A stretch of DNA of 64,000 bases, from the NCBI GenBank assembly GCA_014529385.2, contig CM043950.1, forward strand, positions 158,077,545 to 158,141,544. The letters are read 5' to 3'. The DNA is from Adiantum capillus-veneris (Eukaryota; Streptophyta; Polypodiopsida; Polypodiales; Pteridaceae). The position numbers and the translations under genes were made by a program. Shown here one piece after another: positions 1-12,600 of the stretch. Numbering within the stretch: the first letter of the stretch is position 1; every line of letters begins with the position of its first letter. Below the pieces are notes generated by a model. It made no database searches and was not told the origin of the DNA. It was given only the letters and a program-made list of their open reading frames with translations.

Positions 1-358
1 TTGAAAATTTTAATGGCAATTTATCCCTTTTTTTTGAGACTCATTGTATTCTCTCTATGTTTGTGGCAATGAATTTGTTTTGGAGTTTCCAATTGATGAC
101 TTTGTTGAGAGTCAAGAAATGTCTTTTTATTTGATTGCCAAGCAATGTCCTCAATACTTATGTTTATGCAAATTATCTTCAATACTTGACTTTGTTGCTA
201 ATAAAAAAAGTGAGATATGTAGCTCAATAGGGAGCTGCAGTGAGAAAAAGTGAGATACATTATCATGAAAAGATGTTTACATTTCGTCATCTATCAAATT
301 GAAGGTCCACAATCTTCTTGATCTACATTCACTTCTTCTATGTTGACAGATTACCCTT

Positions 359-601
359 CTATATTCTCTTAGGAAGAAGTCCTGCTTGTTTGCATTTCTT
401 TACATACCCTGCAAAATGGATCCATATGTCGTTAGGTGGTGCTCCACATTCTTTCACATTGGGATTAGTGCCGAATAAATTTTCTTTGATGCGATTTGCA
501 TTGCATGGCACATTATGCCCACAATGTTTGCATTCCAAAAACAAAACTGTCTTGCCTCTCTCTTTTTCCTCCACATACGACCACTCTTTTCCTCGCACCA
601 T
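359..601 (-). pseudogene. BED-type zinc finger fragment (transposase-derived)
   Basis: An 80-residue open frame resembles the BED zinc finger found in plant hAT transposases and domesticated relatives. Visible landmarks are an early Trp (residue 7), a CKHC pair (residues 24-27), the basic RIKENL segment (37-42) and a final Cys at 52 followed by a Pro-rich VxxC...PP context. In the family the third zinc ligand is a His in a KEHL-like motif. Here that position is Asn (residue 41), so the finger is probably dead. No hAT catalytic domain follows within the next kilobase. I infer a decayed hAT or BED-gene fragment. The family match rests on motif spacing only. Confidence 0.45.
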
Positions 602-784
602 GCTTTCTTACTTCAACAAAATATATCCTACAATCAATAGATACACTATGATTATAATTTTTCACCATAATAGCGCAATGAGAAACATAAAACTTTTATA
701 GATATGATTTGCTAAATTAAAATGATGAATGAATAGTGTTAAGATAATATTTTAGGGAAGATCACCAATGGATATATCATTCTT

Positions 785-1340
785 GGCTACTAGGTGGTAA
801 AGAGCGTTTGCTCAAGACAAGCTAGATGAGCGATGGAGTCATCTCACATTCCACTATCTATGTCTTTTGGAGGTAGGAGCTCGATAACATCCATGTGACT
901 CCCAAATACTATGCATGACTAATATTCACTAGGAGGTAAGAGATTTCGCTCGATCACAACCTAGTGAATTCTATAGGTAATCCACCATATTCACTTAGAG
1001 GTAAGAGCATAAGCTCGATAACAACCAAGTGAATCCTACTTCATACCTTACACCTCACTTGGAAGTAAGAGAATCATCTCATAACAACCAAGAGGCATTA
1101 AGTGGACCTATTCTATGCAACCAAGTGAATCCTACTTCATGACTTAAACCTCACTTGGAAGTAAGAGAATCATCTCATAACAACCAAGAGGCACTAGGGG
1201 ACCTATTCCATATGAAGGTAAGAACATTTGTTCATGAAAACCAAAAGACCCTACATGTATGTGTATATGTTCCAAACTGTATGAACTAACACTATTATTT
1301 GTGCACATATTATAGCTAGGATAGATTTTAACCATCAAAT
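785..1340. repeat. Diverged tandem repeat, ~97-bp unit in its best part
   Basis: A phrase of the form GGTAAGAG-N-GCTCGATAACAACC-AAGTGA recurs about six times with variation. The best pair starts at 1,052 and 1,149 (CCTCACTTGGAAGTAAGAG), giving a 97-bp period, with further degenerate copies at about 791, 870, 930 and 985. No coding potential is seen. Similar but more decayed repetition around AGAGCTAAxAGTATAG continues from about 1,345 to 1,565. Confidence 0.6.
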
Positions 1341-1739
1341 ATCACTTTTAGTATCTATTCTATAACAAATAGAGCTAAGAGTATAGCTTCTTACGTTTAG
1401 AATTATACATTCGCACTATAGCTAGAAAAGTAGCCTCTAATGCATACAATTATTTATTTATCTATTCTTAAACAAGTAGAGCTAAAATATAGTCTCTATT
1501 GCTTAGAGTAATTTATTTAAACTTAGCAATAGAGTTAAAGAATAACTTCTATTGTTAAGAATTATAGGTGATTCAAATCTATATAATTATTTTATTTTTA
1601 ATGTATAAACATTAAAAATAATATTTTCTTAAAAAACCAAAGATTTTTTAAGTTGACAACTCAATCTTTCTATGTCGGAGGTAACCTGACACTTTGGTGA
1701 AGGGAATTGTAGCTAAAACACGCAAATTTGGGCTTTATA

Positions 1740-2040
1740 TACTACTACTATATCGATCGAAAACATATAGATCAATCTCACCTATCGATCAAAAGCGTAT
1801 CGATTGAGACTTAATCGATCGATAAACTATCGATCGATATGTAAGCAATAAAACATTTTTTGAAAAAAATTGACGTGGTAGCGAATAATATGCACGAATA
1901 AATCAATTGATGTTTTGCGAATAATTGATGTTTGACGTGGCAGCAAATAATTATTGATGTTTATTGATGTTTTGCGTGATGTTTGTCAATAATTGATGTT
2001 TTGCGAATAATTGATGTTTTGCGTGGTGTTTATTGATGAC
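1740..2040. repeat. CGATCGAT-rich segment followed by an ATTGATGTTTTGCG minisatellite
   Basis: Between about 1,750 and 1,841 the palindrome ATCGATCGAT and variants recur. From about 1,900 to 2,035 the phrase AATTGATGTTTTGCG(T) recurs at least five times, with GACGTGGCAGCAAATAAT interspersed. No gene is seen in 1,600-3,000. Confidence 0.5.
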
Positions 2041-3032
2041 TCTTGGAGTTGTTGCAATAATTACCCAGAGTTTAACCTCTTACACCGAATAGAACTTGAG
2101 GCTAATATTATGTTTTCTTATACTCATTGCATATGACCGCATTGATAGGCACTATATATATAATTTGTTCTATGCACAAGGTGCATGCACTACAAAAGCT
2201 GCTTTTCTTCTATAATTGGCATGCACAGTTTAGCTATCAAAGCAACTAATTCATGTGATAACATGAACCTCCTAAGAGACCCTCAAGGCATGCAATCTCT
2301 TGTTTTAATTGTAGTGCTAGGGCCTTGCACCCACACATTCACAATTGACTTATGTTGATTAGACATATATCTTGAATCTATGCAAGGCATACCTAAAATT
2401 AAAAACCAAATAATACCTAGTAGGACTAGTTTCTTTGGGGTTTTGCCAATGTTTCTCTCAATTGGGAGATATAATCATTAAAATAATCTAGTTGTGAATA
2501 AGATTCCAACTTGAGAGAATCTCCTAATTACTCTCTAGAACCATGGTAAGTGACATGGCCAAGCATAGCTACATGGTAGCAGTTGTGGGAAGCGCTAGAG
2601 GTTAGTGTATCGAGTACATCCTCTAGTTATTTTTCCTTATCCTATTTAATTTTCCTATGATGGAATCAAGGATCCTCTTTCGGTATTCTCTGATCTTTTC
2701 ATGGTTTTCTCTCTCAAGATCACGTATTTTCAATCACAAGGTGTGCAACACGGTCTAGGATCTAATAGAGTTTGGTTGAGCTACTGTGGTGCAATGGTTA
2801 TGGGGGTCCCTCTTAGTCCCATCTCTAAGTGTTTTCAATCACCTCCACACACAAGTACTTCTTGAACTTGACAAATGTCATATATTTTGGCAACATTATA
2901 TAAGTAATATTCAACATGTAGAGAATATGAGTCTCTGGGACTGACACTGGTGCCTTTTTCTTAATTATGTGTTGTGACATAGTCCCTATGTGCTAGTCAA
3001 ATCTGTCTCATAGACCACTTCAAGAATCTCAT

Positions 3033-3183
3033 TGTTGCACACATTTTGAACACCCTTGTTTTGTAAATTTGTACATATGGATATGAGCTCAATGTCAAAA
3101 GGGTGTGTGGATGTCTTTTTGTGGGCTTTTTAGCTTGCTTTAGTAAGCACACGTACATGCACTGCAAGTTGCTGTTGTAAGGG
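3033..3183. repeat. Dispersed repeat, copy 1 (mate at 14,661)
   Basis: About 150 bp beginning TGTTGCACACATTTTGAACA match 14,661-14,815 closely in the same orientation. The TGTT start and the TGTAA phrase near the end of the second copy suggest an LTR end or short retroelement fragment. No PBS or PPT is adjacent, so the class is not established. Confidence 0.55.
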
Positions 3184-4254
3184 TGCTATCACTTCACGAG
3201 CGGTGAAAAGCGAGCAAGGGACAAAAAACGAGCAAGGAAAGAGAGGAACAAATATATTTACCCCATATCAAAGTTCTTTGGAAGTATTTTTCTTTTGTAT
3301 CTATGAGCATCATGTGGCTTATCTGTTAGTTATAGACACTGTTTGTGTGACTTTTTTTTCCTTTGTACATTGTGTCTACATATATGAATTATGTAAAGTG
3401 GTTTTTTTCTTTAGGGCCAGGTTATTGGGGGAAGAAAAAAGGATCACCAATTTTAGGAGTATCTGATAGCTTTTTTTAAAGCCTTGTTGGCCTTTCACTA
3501 TTGAACTGATTAAAAATGGGACTAACATAAGTTTAGGAGAGAGAAGGACATTGAAGTTTTCATCAAATTTAAACCAATCAACTTTTCTACTATTGAGAAA
3601 GAATCTTGATATGCCTCCATAATCTCATCATGATAGTTTGACGCAACTATTCTACACCATGAGAAATTTCCTTCCTTTCCTCTACTAGCACTCAACTCTT
3701 TCACACTCTACTGCATGTTATGTAATTCTCCACATGTAGAGTTATGTTTGGCTTTATCTCTTCTTTTGTCAAAACCCCGTCAAAACACAAAGCTAGCAAT
3801 TGAACACACAACGATGTTTATGTGTATGCAATGCTAGGGATCTTAATACCCATGTGTTGTTACACAATATACAATATAATTATTGTGCATCACATGATGA
3901 CCACTATAACTAGCATATTGAAGAATTTCTCCAATAAAACTTTGGAAAGTACTAATTTAAGGTTTGATTATCAACTCAAGCTTTTTTAAACGTCGTTGCT
4001 CATGAGAAACCCAAAATTACATGCTTTCTAACATTCTAGTAGTTGACTCTGACTTTTATCAAAAGAAACTTATCAAAGCATACAACGGTCTTTAGGAAAT
4101 GACAACAAGAAGAAAATGGTTTTAAAGCAAGTGACATGATCCAAGATAATTTGTTAAAGATTTGGCAAAAAATTATAGGAGATAGTAAAAGCTCACACCA
4201 ATAAAGGAATTTTGAACTTATAGACTATGCCTAGGTTCAGAAACATGTTTCTTC

Positions 4255-4700
4255 TTGGTGATGAGGCAATGCAAGTTTCTTGGTCATATAGTGTCTAAGA
4301 ATGGCATTTTCACAGACTCAGAGAAAAATCAACGTGATTGTAATATTACCTAGACCCACAACAATGAAGAAGCACAAGTCTTTGTGGGCCACTCTGGATA
4401 CTATCAACGATTCATATACATGTACGCAATAGTTGCAGAAGGTCTTCACCAATTGATTAAAAGAATGCGAAAATTTATGATGCAAGAGTGTCAAAATAAA
4501 TTAAAGATTCTATTTGACAAAAACTAATGGTGTTACAAAGCCTGTTATGTATGCATCATTACTTTGTAAAGGAGCTCGTTTATATGTCATCTAATGAATC
4601 TCAATTAAAGTAGGAAATGCTTGAAGTGTTTTTAATCTTTTCACTCCATGTAGATGTCATAAATTGCTAAAAGGATTTTATTTGCAAGGCTTGTTTAGGG
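4255..4700 (+). pseudogene. Ty3/gypsy RT-RNase H relic
   Basis: Translation across frames shows the conserved gypsy segment CKFLGHIVSKNGI at about 4,272-4,310. After a frame change comes VFVGHSGYYQRFIYMYA, which matches the reverse transcriptase thumb and connection region (family form FLGHxGYYRRFI). Between and after them are several stops and frameshifts, and RNase H cannot be followed beyond about 4,700. The order and spacing agree with a gypsy pol polyprotein. This is an old, non-functional fragment with no LTRs recognised nearby. Confidence 0.75.
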
Positions 4701-7100
4701 AGATGATGGTGATGGACAATATACTCAAGGCGGTGGAATATTTCATTTTGTGGTTTTGCATGCTATGCTATTGCAAATAACATCAACTATCTAGGTTGTT
4801 AACACAGAAAAAAACCCTGTTATAAGAGGCAAAATGTGCCAACAATTTAGTTTTGAGACTCTTTCATTAATTGTATATCTAGTGAGTCATGACATACTTA
4901 CCCTTAAGTATGACAATCGAATAAACTATCAGGCCAGCTTTGCTAAGCAGTGTTGATGCATGCTTTCTTTGGTTAAATTTGCTCCTCCTCCTTACTGTCG
5001 TGTGGGATGCTAGGGCCTTTGCACATGTACGTGCCATATTACAGCCTTAAGCAAATACAATCAAGAGACTCTCCCTTGACCATTGCTTGAGTACTCATGC
5101 CCGACTATTTATTGCATAGTTATCCATTTCTCTACCAATAAAACTCAACAGTCTTCAGGCGAGAAAGGCTCTTTGTGTGTTGCGTTTGGAAATGTAGTCC
5201 TCTACAACTTGGTGAAAACAAAAAATTGCAAGATACAGTTCACCACAAAACCACCCCAATATTCCAGGTTTCGTTTGGAGACGCAAGTTGAAGGCTATCC
5301 TTCAGAATGAGCTATTCTTGAATAATTTAAACCAGACGTTGCTCACCATAAACCTTGATGTACTTTGCTAGCAAATCTACCGAGAGGGTATAAGGCTCCA
5401 TAAAGTGCATCGCAGACGTGTAAAATTATAAGAAAATTTGGGCGAAGACCTTGCCATAGCCAACCTCTCAGTTGGATGAACGTCGATGAAGTGAGGGCGT
5501 CCAAGTTGATGGGGAAACGGTGACAGTGCAGACAAATAACTGTCGAACAAAAGGAAACTCCATTCATTTCGACAAGGTGCAGACGAAGTTGGACGTCTAA
5601 TCAGCCATAATGCATGAGTGATGGTCACGATGATGAGAAGTAGATGTTTATGTTTAGCTAGTTCACGCCCAATGCCTCTCTCCGTGCGTCCGTCGAGGAG
5701 TCGCACTCGCCCTTTCCCACCCAAGTGACGTTCTGTGCATGTTGATTGGAGCGGCTCCTTGCGCAATGCTTCTTTGAGTCGTGTGATGTGGCAGAAGCTG
5801 CAGACTATCAATGTGCAACCATCTTAAGCATTGTCTTAGCATTTGCCATCTCGCAAAGGGCCTGAGATAGAGGAGGAGGATTGGCCCATATGCTAGCTGA
5901 TTTAGGAAGATGCAGGCACTGTCAACTGCCATTGGCTTGGTTCTATTGCGCTCGTACAAGCTATCGCCTCCAATTTTTTTTGTCTTCACCAAGCCCTTTT
6001 AACTTGCGTTTCGAAACGCAAGTGGGAAAGGGCCCGTGAGATCATCGTTAACATGGAAAGGCTCTTAAGTGATGAACACAGATTCAAGGAGTAGCGCCAT
6101 GGGCGTCCAACCCATGCAACCTGAATATGTCTATGCACCATTGCGTCAACAAATGGTAATTAAAATGAATACGAGCGATTTTGGTGTAATTTTAACTTGT
6201 TAAAATTGAAACTTGCATAAACATATTACAAGCTTTAGAATAGATACCGGCAAATGCTTCAAATTTTGACATTGCTTCAACTTTAACCTAATACCTTGCA
6301 TAGTTTTAAGTGTGATATTTTTTTATAACCAGAAAGAAGCATTTTTGACGGGCCCTTTATAGGAGGAGAGGGAGTGTAGCCACATGTCAAACCAAGCCTC
6401 AATCATAAAAGCCAATATATTTTCCAATTATGCGGCTTTGATTTCTCAAGATAGTTAAAAAAAGGGAAAGAGTGATCTAGTTTTGTCTTTTTCTAAATTT
6501 TTTGCATGACCCTCTTCAAGATCCCTTGCCATAGTTGCTTCAACATTAAAATTTATATTCTCCCTGCAATTCATTTGTACAGGCTAGCCTAGATTCTCGC
6601 CTTGTTGTCATGTCTACATTTGGCTAAGGAAGGAAGGAGAGTAGAAAAAGCCATTCATGCAATAAACCATCATCATTTACAAGAATCACATGAAATTTTC
6701 TTTAAAGAAATTACAAGAAAAATTTGCATTGTTGTGAAACTTAAATTGTCATAGGTTGATGAACAAGCATGTTGTTGTTTTTGAAAGAAACTTGTATCCA
6801 AGGGATAAAAGGGCTTTTCTCTCAAGGACATAGACAAGGCTTTATGTTTTGTTTGGCATCATTTGGCATGAAAATCGATGCCACTTTAGAATTTATACAT
6901 CCTCTGGTTAAACATACCCACCATCTATTGTGGCTAGTCTAAGAGAGGGAGAAAACCACCCATTCAAAATTGATGAAGGGCATGTGCTCTTTGACTACCC
7001 TTGGAGTGTTACAAACATCAATAATAGTGGTCCACTTATGAAATTTATGTTTAAAACTTACTCAAAAATTATCACCCCACAATCATTCCCATAGCAAGCC
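4700..7100. other. No supported gene; one short hairpin
   Basis: Several overlapping open frames on the minus strand at 5,343-5,992 share no recognisable motif and occupy three frames at once, so I do not call them genes. Apart from the palindrome at 5,993-6,032, I see nothing in this stretch. Confidence 0.5.
5993..6032. repeat. Palindrome ACTTGCGTTTCGAAACGCAAGT with outer stem
   Basis: Positions 6,002-6,023 are a perfect 22-bp palindrome centred on TTCGAA. Flanking GCCCTTTT and GGGAAAGGGC extend the stem imperfectly to about 40 bp. It could be a collapsed terminal inverted repeat of a small element. Nothing else supports an element here. Confidence 0.5.
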
Positions 7101-7106
7101 TATAAA

Positions 7107-7292
7107 ACAAGCTGAAAGCACCATTATCAAGCCGAAAAACTTTACCATGTAGGTACAACAACCACTTTTAAATTACAAGTATAAGTACAAACATATAAGA
7201 CAAGCTGAAAGCACCATTTTATCAAGTCTAAAAACTCTCCCATGTAGGTACAAGAACCACTTTTAAAGTACAAGTATAAGTAATTTCATGTG
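7107..7292. repeat. 93-bp tandem duplication
   Basis: Two adjacent copies begin ACAAGCTGAAAGCACCATT at 7,107 and 7,200 and end near CAAGTATAAGTA. They differ by a few substitutions and short indels. No coding function is evident. Confidence 0.75.
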
Positions 7293-7859
7293 AAACCAAG
7301 ATAAATTTACCTCCATTGGATCATCCTCCCAATGTGCTTTGCCCAAAATTATTTTTTTCATGCATGTAAGTAAGCACAATGGGGCTATAATGCTCTAGAT
7401 GTAGCTAACTAGTTTGTAATTTTTGTTTCTTATTCACCAAAAAATATCTTAAACAAAGTGGATTTTTAAGTACCTCGTACCATTGGACTTTGTCATTATC
7501 CCTAAAGCAACATTTCAAATATGCACATGTGGGCAGCTAGCTAAAAACTATTAAGATGACAAATCCAAAAACTTGCCGGTTAGCTTTAAAGTGGGATTAA
7601 TAAGGTAATTACTCCTTCCCTCTCTCTCTATGTCCCTCCATCCCCCTTCCCCAGAGAATAAGTTTTGTGGGCCCTTTGTAGCTAGTGGAATACTGGTAAC
7701 AAAGTAAAGCTTGATCTAGATTTTGGCTTTTTGTCATGGCATTTTTGGTGTGTATTTTTCTTTTGTGTTTGGCTCTAGTAAATGGATTTACCATGATTTT
7801 TAGAGTCCCTCTTGTCACACTATGAAAGCAATCACCATACTTGCGTCTGAGCATTGGTG

Positions 7860-8965
7860 TGTTCTAGAGAGGTATGCACACACTAATGCAAGCATGTGTG
7901 TGTGTGTGTGTGTGTGTGTGTAATGCATGCATTGTGCCTAAAATAGTGTGTGAAAACACACTAATTAGTGCACAAGCACACACTAATGCTTGCATTAGTG
8001 TGTGCTAGAGAGGTATGCACACACTAACGCTTGCATTAGTGTGTGATTGGGCACAAATTAGTGTGTGGAAACACACTAATGCATGCACACTAATGCTTGC
8101 ATTAGTACGTGTGTGTGTGTGTGTGTATAATGCATGCATTGTGCCTAAAATAGTGTGTGAAAACATACTAATTAGTGCACAAGCACACACTAATGCTTGC
8201 ATTAGTGTAAGCTAGAGAGGTATGCACACACTAATGCTTGCATTAGTGTGTGCTTGGGCACAAATTAGTGTGTGGAAACACACTAATGCATGCACACTAA
8301 TGCTTGCATTAGTGTGTGCTTGTGCAAAAATTAGTGTGTGCAAACACACTAATTTGTGCATTTAGAGAGGTATGCACACACTAACGCTTGCATTAGTGTG
8401 TGCTTGGGCACAAATTAGTGTGTGGAAACACACTAATGCATGCACAGACTAATGCACACACACTAATGCTTGCATTAGTGTGTGATTGTGCACAAAATAG
8501 TGTGTGCAAACACAGTAATTAGTGCACAATCACACACTAATGCAAGCATTGGTGTGTGTGTGTGTGTATAATGCATGCATTGTGCACAAAATAGTGTGTG
8601 AAAACACAATAATTTGTGCACAATCACACACTAATGCAAGCATTAGTGTGTGTATAATGCATGCACACACTAATGCTTGCATTAGTGTGTGCTTGGACAC
8701 AAATTAGTGTGTAGAAACTAACTAATGCGTGTGTGTATAATGCATGCACACACTAATACGAGAATTAGTGTGTAAAAAATAACTAGTGCGGCATTAGTGT
8801 GTAATTTGTGCACAAAATAATGTGTAAAAACTAACTACTGGGGCATTAGTGTGTAATTTGTACACAAAATAGTGTTTAAAAACTAACTAATGCATGCACA
8901 CACTAATGCAAGCATAAGTGTGTGCTTGTAACGCATGCACGCACTAATGCAAGCATTAGTGTGTG
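7860..8965. repeat. Palindromic satellite with CACTAATGC / GCATTAGTG units
   Basis: About 1.1 kb is built from alternating CACTAATGC and GCATTAGTG half-sites, usually joined as CACTAATGCTTGCATTAGTG or the AA variant, with TG-rich linkers. A larger unit starting GAGAGGTATGCACACACTAA recurs at about 7,867, 8,008, 8,215 and 8,365. Because each unit is self-complementary, both strands give similar peptide frames, and those are not genes. The array lies just upstream of CACTA element 1, and its half-sites read CACTA inward from each side. Confidence 0.85.
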
Positions 8966-8982
8966 ATTGTGCACAAAATTGT

Positions 8983-9166
8983 GTGTGTGTGTGTGCATGT
9001 TAGTGCATGTGTGTGTATGCATGTGTGTATGCATTGTGTGTGTGTGTGCAATGTGTATGCATTGTGTGTGTGTGTGTATGTGTTTGTGTGTGTGTGTGCA
9101 ATGTGTATGCATTGTGTGTGTGTGTGCATGTGTGTGTGTGTGTATGTGTTTGTGTGTGTGTGTAGA
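8983..9166. repeat. (TG)n-rich low-complexity tract
   Basis: Interrupted (TG)n/(ATGTGT)n sequence continues from the palindromic satellite. Open frames here on both strands are microsatellite translations and carry no gene signal. Confidence 0.9.
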
Positions 9167-9362
9167 AGAACGAGAAGAAAGAGAGAGAGTTTGAGCACTT
9201 ACATTCGTGACCTCGGTCGCTTGGATATGGTGGGGATGGAGATGAAGAGAGTAATAGAGGTTGGAGATGGAGAGGGAGAAGGAGAGAGAGCTTGGAGATG
9301 GAGAGGGAAACAAGCCCGCGCAGAAGAGGAGGTCGATTTTGAATTTTTGGCATTCAATTTCG

Positions 9363-9397
9363 TGGGGGCACGCAGGTGCCCCCTTTATATAAAAAAA
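9363..9397 (+). promoter_or_regulatory. GGGGCAC hairpin and TATA-like box ahead of transposase 1
   Basis: GGGGCACGCAGGTGCCCC (9,364-9,381) is a 7-bp stem with a 4-nt loop. It is followed by CTTTATATAAAAA, a good plant TATA box, about 215 bp before the first recognisable transposase codons. This would fit a promoter for the plus-strand TNP2 gene. The inference is from position and sequence only. Confidence 0.4.
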
Positions 9398-9612
9398 TTT
9401 GCCTGAAATATTTCCGCGTATATTACCGCGCCAGTTACCACCGGTATTACCGCCATTATTACCGCGGAAATCTCTCTGATGAGGCATTGAGGTTCCGCCG
9501 ACTGCATGACCTCTTGTACCCACTCCGCTCTATCTTTAATGAGTGTCAGTCATGTCAGTACCAACATTCTTGATTTTTCTTTTTCTTATTTAATTTTTTC
9601 TTATTTAGTGTA

Positions 9613-12600
9613 TGGTCGTGTGTGCAAGACGATTGGGATGACGTGGGTCCGCCGGTTGGCGCGGAACGAACTCCATGGTTGAGCGAGCGATTACCATGTC
9701 CATGTACGCGATGTAAGCGTGCAATTGCACGGCTTCGACATATATGCTTGGCTCACGTGGATGATTATGGGCTATGGGACGATCCGAGAAAATGTGCTCG
9801 AATGGAAACTAGCGATCCGAGGGTTTTGGCATCCATTGATGTCGCTCCCCATTGGAGTGTGATCGGGGGCGGAGGCGGGAGGAGGACGGAATAGCGATTG
9901 CGCCAGGAAGCAGTCATGGGAAGGGGGTCACACCCACCGTCCGATGTGGGTGGGTCCACACGAGCGCATGCGCATCCTACATCCACCACATATGGGGATC
10001 TCCCCACCACCCCGCCCCACATGGAGGTGGAGGAAGATCATTTGCACAATATGGTTGAGGATCTTCTTGCACGTGAGGCAGCAAATGAGTATGAGCCTGA
10101 GTGTGCATGTGAAGAAGCCGCCCAAAAAACCAAAGATTCATTGCTAGAGGCAGCACACACCGCTCTTTACGAGGGATGCTCCTACTCCATATTACAAGCG
10201 TCTCTTGAGATCTTGAATATTCAAGCAATGTTTGGATGGAGCAATGCAGGGGTCGATGCACTATTGAGGTACGTTTAAGTGTAATAAGTGTTAGTTGTGA
10301 GTTTTTTTCGTGGTTATATGCAATAACAAGTGTTATTTAATTATGTCATAGGCTATTAGGCAAGATGATGCCTAAAGGCAATCATCTTCCAGAAAATCGA
10401 AGGAAGCCACGATAGGTGGTGGACAGGGCTTGGGATGGACTATGATCGCATACATGCATGTGTCAATGATTGCGTGCTATTCCGCAATGAACATGCAGGG
10501 CTTGATGCTTGCCCGGAGTGTGGATAATCAAGGTACAAAGAGGGAATGCAAGGAACCACAATACCTCACAAGGTTCTTCGTCATTTCCCCCTCATTCCTC
10601 GCATCAAGCACATGTTCAGCACCAAAGGAACAAGCGAGCTTCTTACATGGCATATGACAAATCGCTCCACCGATGGGGTTATGAGAGTGCCGGCTGACTT
10701 GCCGGCATGGCAACACATTGAGCAGACATGGCCGGAGTTTAGAGAAGAGCCTCGTCACTTGAGGCTTGGTCTGGCTAGTGATGGGGTAAACCCATTTGGG
10801 CATCGGTCTACCTCATGGAGTACTTGGCCAGTGGTTGTTGTGAACTACAACATTCCACCATGGGAGTCAACCAAGAAGGGGAACATTTTGCTCTCTCTTC
10901 TAGTCCCACGAAAACACAAGGTGAAGAACATGGATGTGTATTTAACACCTTTGATTGAAGAGCTTCAAGAGCTATGGAACGGCATAGATGTTTTTGATGT
11001 ATCAAGACCACTTCGTGATCGGCGCACAATGATCAAGTGCATTCTCATGTGGACCATGCATGATTACCCCGGGCTTGGAGAGATTTCTGGTAAGCTTATA
11101 CTTTGTGATGCTCTGTAATGTCGTTGCATTGGTCACTTATATGCGGTTATGTCTTTTGTTTTTGTAGGACTATCGACATCTGGACATAGGGCATGCCCAA
11201 CTTGTTTACCCTCACTAGTGACAGATCGAGAGACCTGCTCTACTTGGTAAGGTGATCTACCCCAATAATCATCGCTTCTTGCCGCCCACACATCCATCTT
11301 ATGCTCCACCGTGCAATGGGATGGAGCCACTCCATTGGACCATGGACGATTGGGAAAGACATTGGAACGAGCATCACAACACATTGCCTCCTCCCAATGA
11401 TCCACCTAGGGGTATGTCTAGGTACTTTGTTTTCTTATCACTACCCTATTGGGCTTCATTAAAAATCCAACACCTATTGGATCCAATGCATGTGTTCAAA
11501 AATGTTGGGCAAGCTATATGGGATCACATAGTAGGCAAGAAAGATTCATTGGGGGCTAGAGAGGACATGAGGGCCATAAGGAGGCTCCCTCCTTCGGCCA
11601 CACCTCGCATGGGGCCTCGGGGGAAGATGGTTCTTCCAAATGCACCTTGGATTCTATCAAGGGTGGATCAAGAGCGGATGAAACAAGTCATTGCATCCAT
11701 CCATACTCCAACAGGTTATATACGTTCGCTCAAGGGTGCCTTCACTAAAACTAAGAAAGGAGGATCCACACAACTGTATGGGCTCAAATCCCATGATTGG
11801 CACAAGATTCTTCAGGTAATGTGTGTGTGTGTGTATATGTGAGTGTGTGTGTATGTGGTTTAGGGTTCTGGATACTAAAAAGTCTTTTTGTTTGTGCAAT
11901 AGTTTGTGCTTCCAATTAGCATTAGTGGATTTGCGGACATGAAGGTAAAGACTGCAATATTCAAGGTGGGAGAAGTTGTCAGGTATAGAACATTTGATCC
12001 TCCCTCCTAAACTTTACTTTGAAGACTAACTTTACTATGAAGATTATGAAGGGTTTTTTGGTTACAGGTTTGTGAGTTCCAAAGAAATCGAAGTTTCAGC
12101 CATTCCAACAGCTCGACTTCTAGCGATTGAAGCAACTTGTGCTATTGAGGATGCATTCCCACGTTCTATCCTTGTTAGCCAAGTTTACCTATTGCTCCAT
12201 CTTGTTGAGGAGATAGCCATTTGTGGTGTGGTTCACTCCAGGTGGATGTTCTTTCTTGAGAGGTTCCTTAAGACCTTGAAAGACTTTGTAAGGCTACAAT
12301 CACAACGAGAGGTATTCATCGATCTTAAGCGTTAAACCTTATTAGGATTGGATTGTATTCACAACGCTTTTTATTAGTTACTTTAATCACTAATGGTTTC
12401 ATGTACATGTGTTCAGGCAAGCATGGCAGAGGGTTGGATTGTACAAGAGGCTTTTGTGTATGTCTCTCAATATCTTTTCACAATAGACCCATCATTGCCT
12501 CGTTTAAAGATGGAGGAAGAGGATCCAAAAATAGACGCAAACATTCCAAGTGGGAAAGGTTCTCTCTTGATTTTGGATAGGGAATTTCAAGCCATAGTCA

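Noticed and set aside
5343-5992. Three overlapping minus-strand frames up to 144 residues
   Set aside because: No motif, no splice evidence, and all three frames are equally open. Likely chance in GC-balanced sequence.
8005-8707. Similar open frames on both strands of the palindromic satellite
   Set aside because: The symmetry of the repeat forces similar peptides on both strands. No start context or domain supports a gene.
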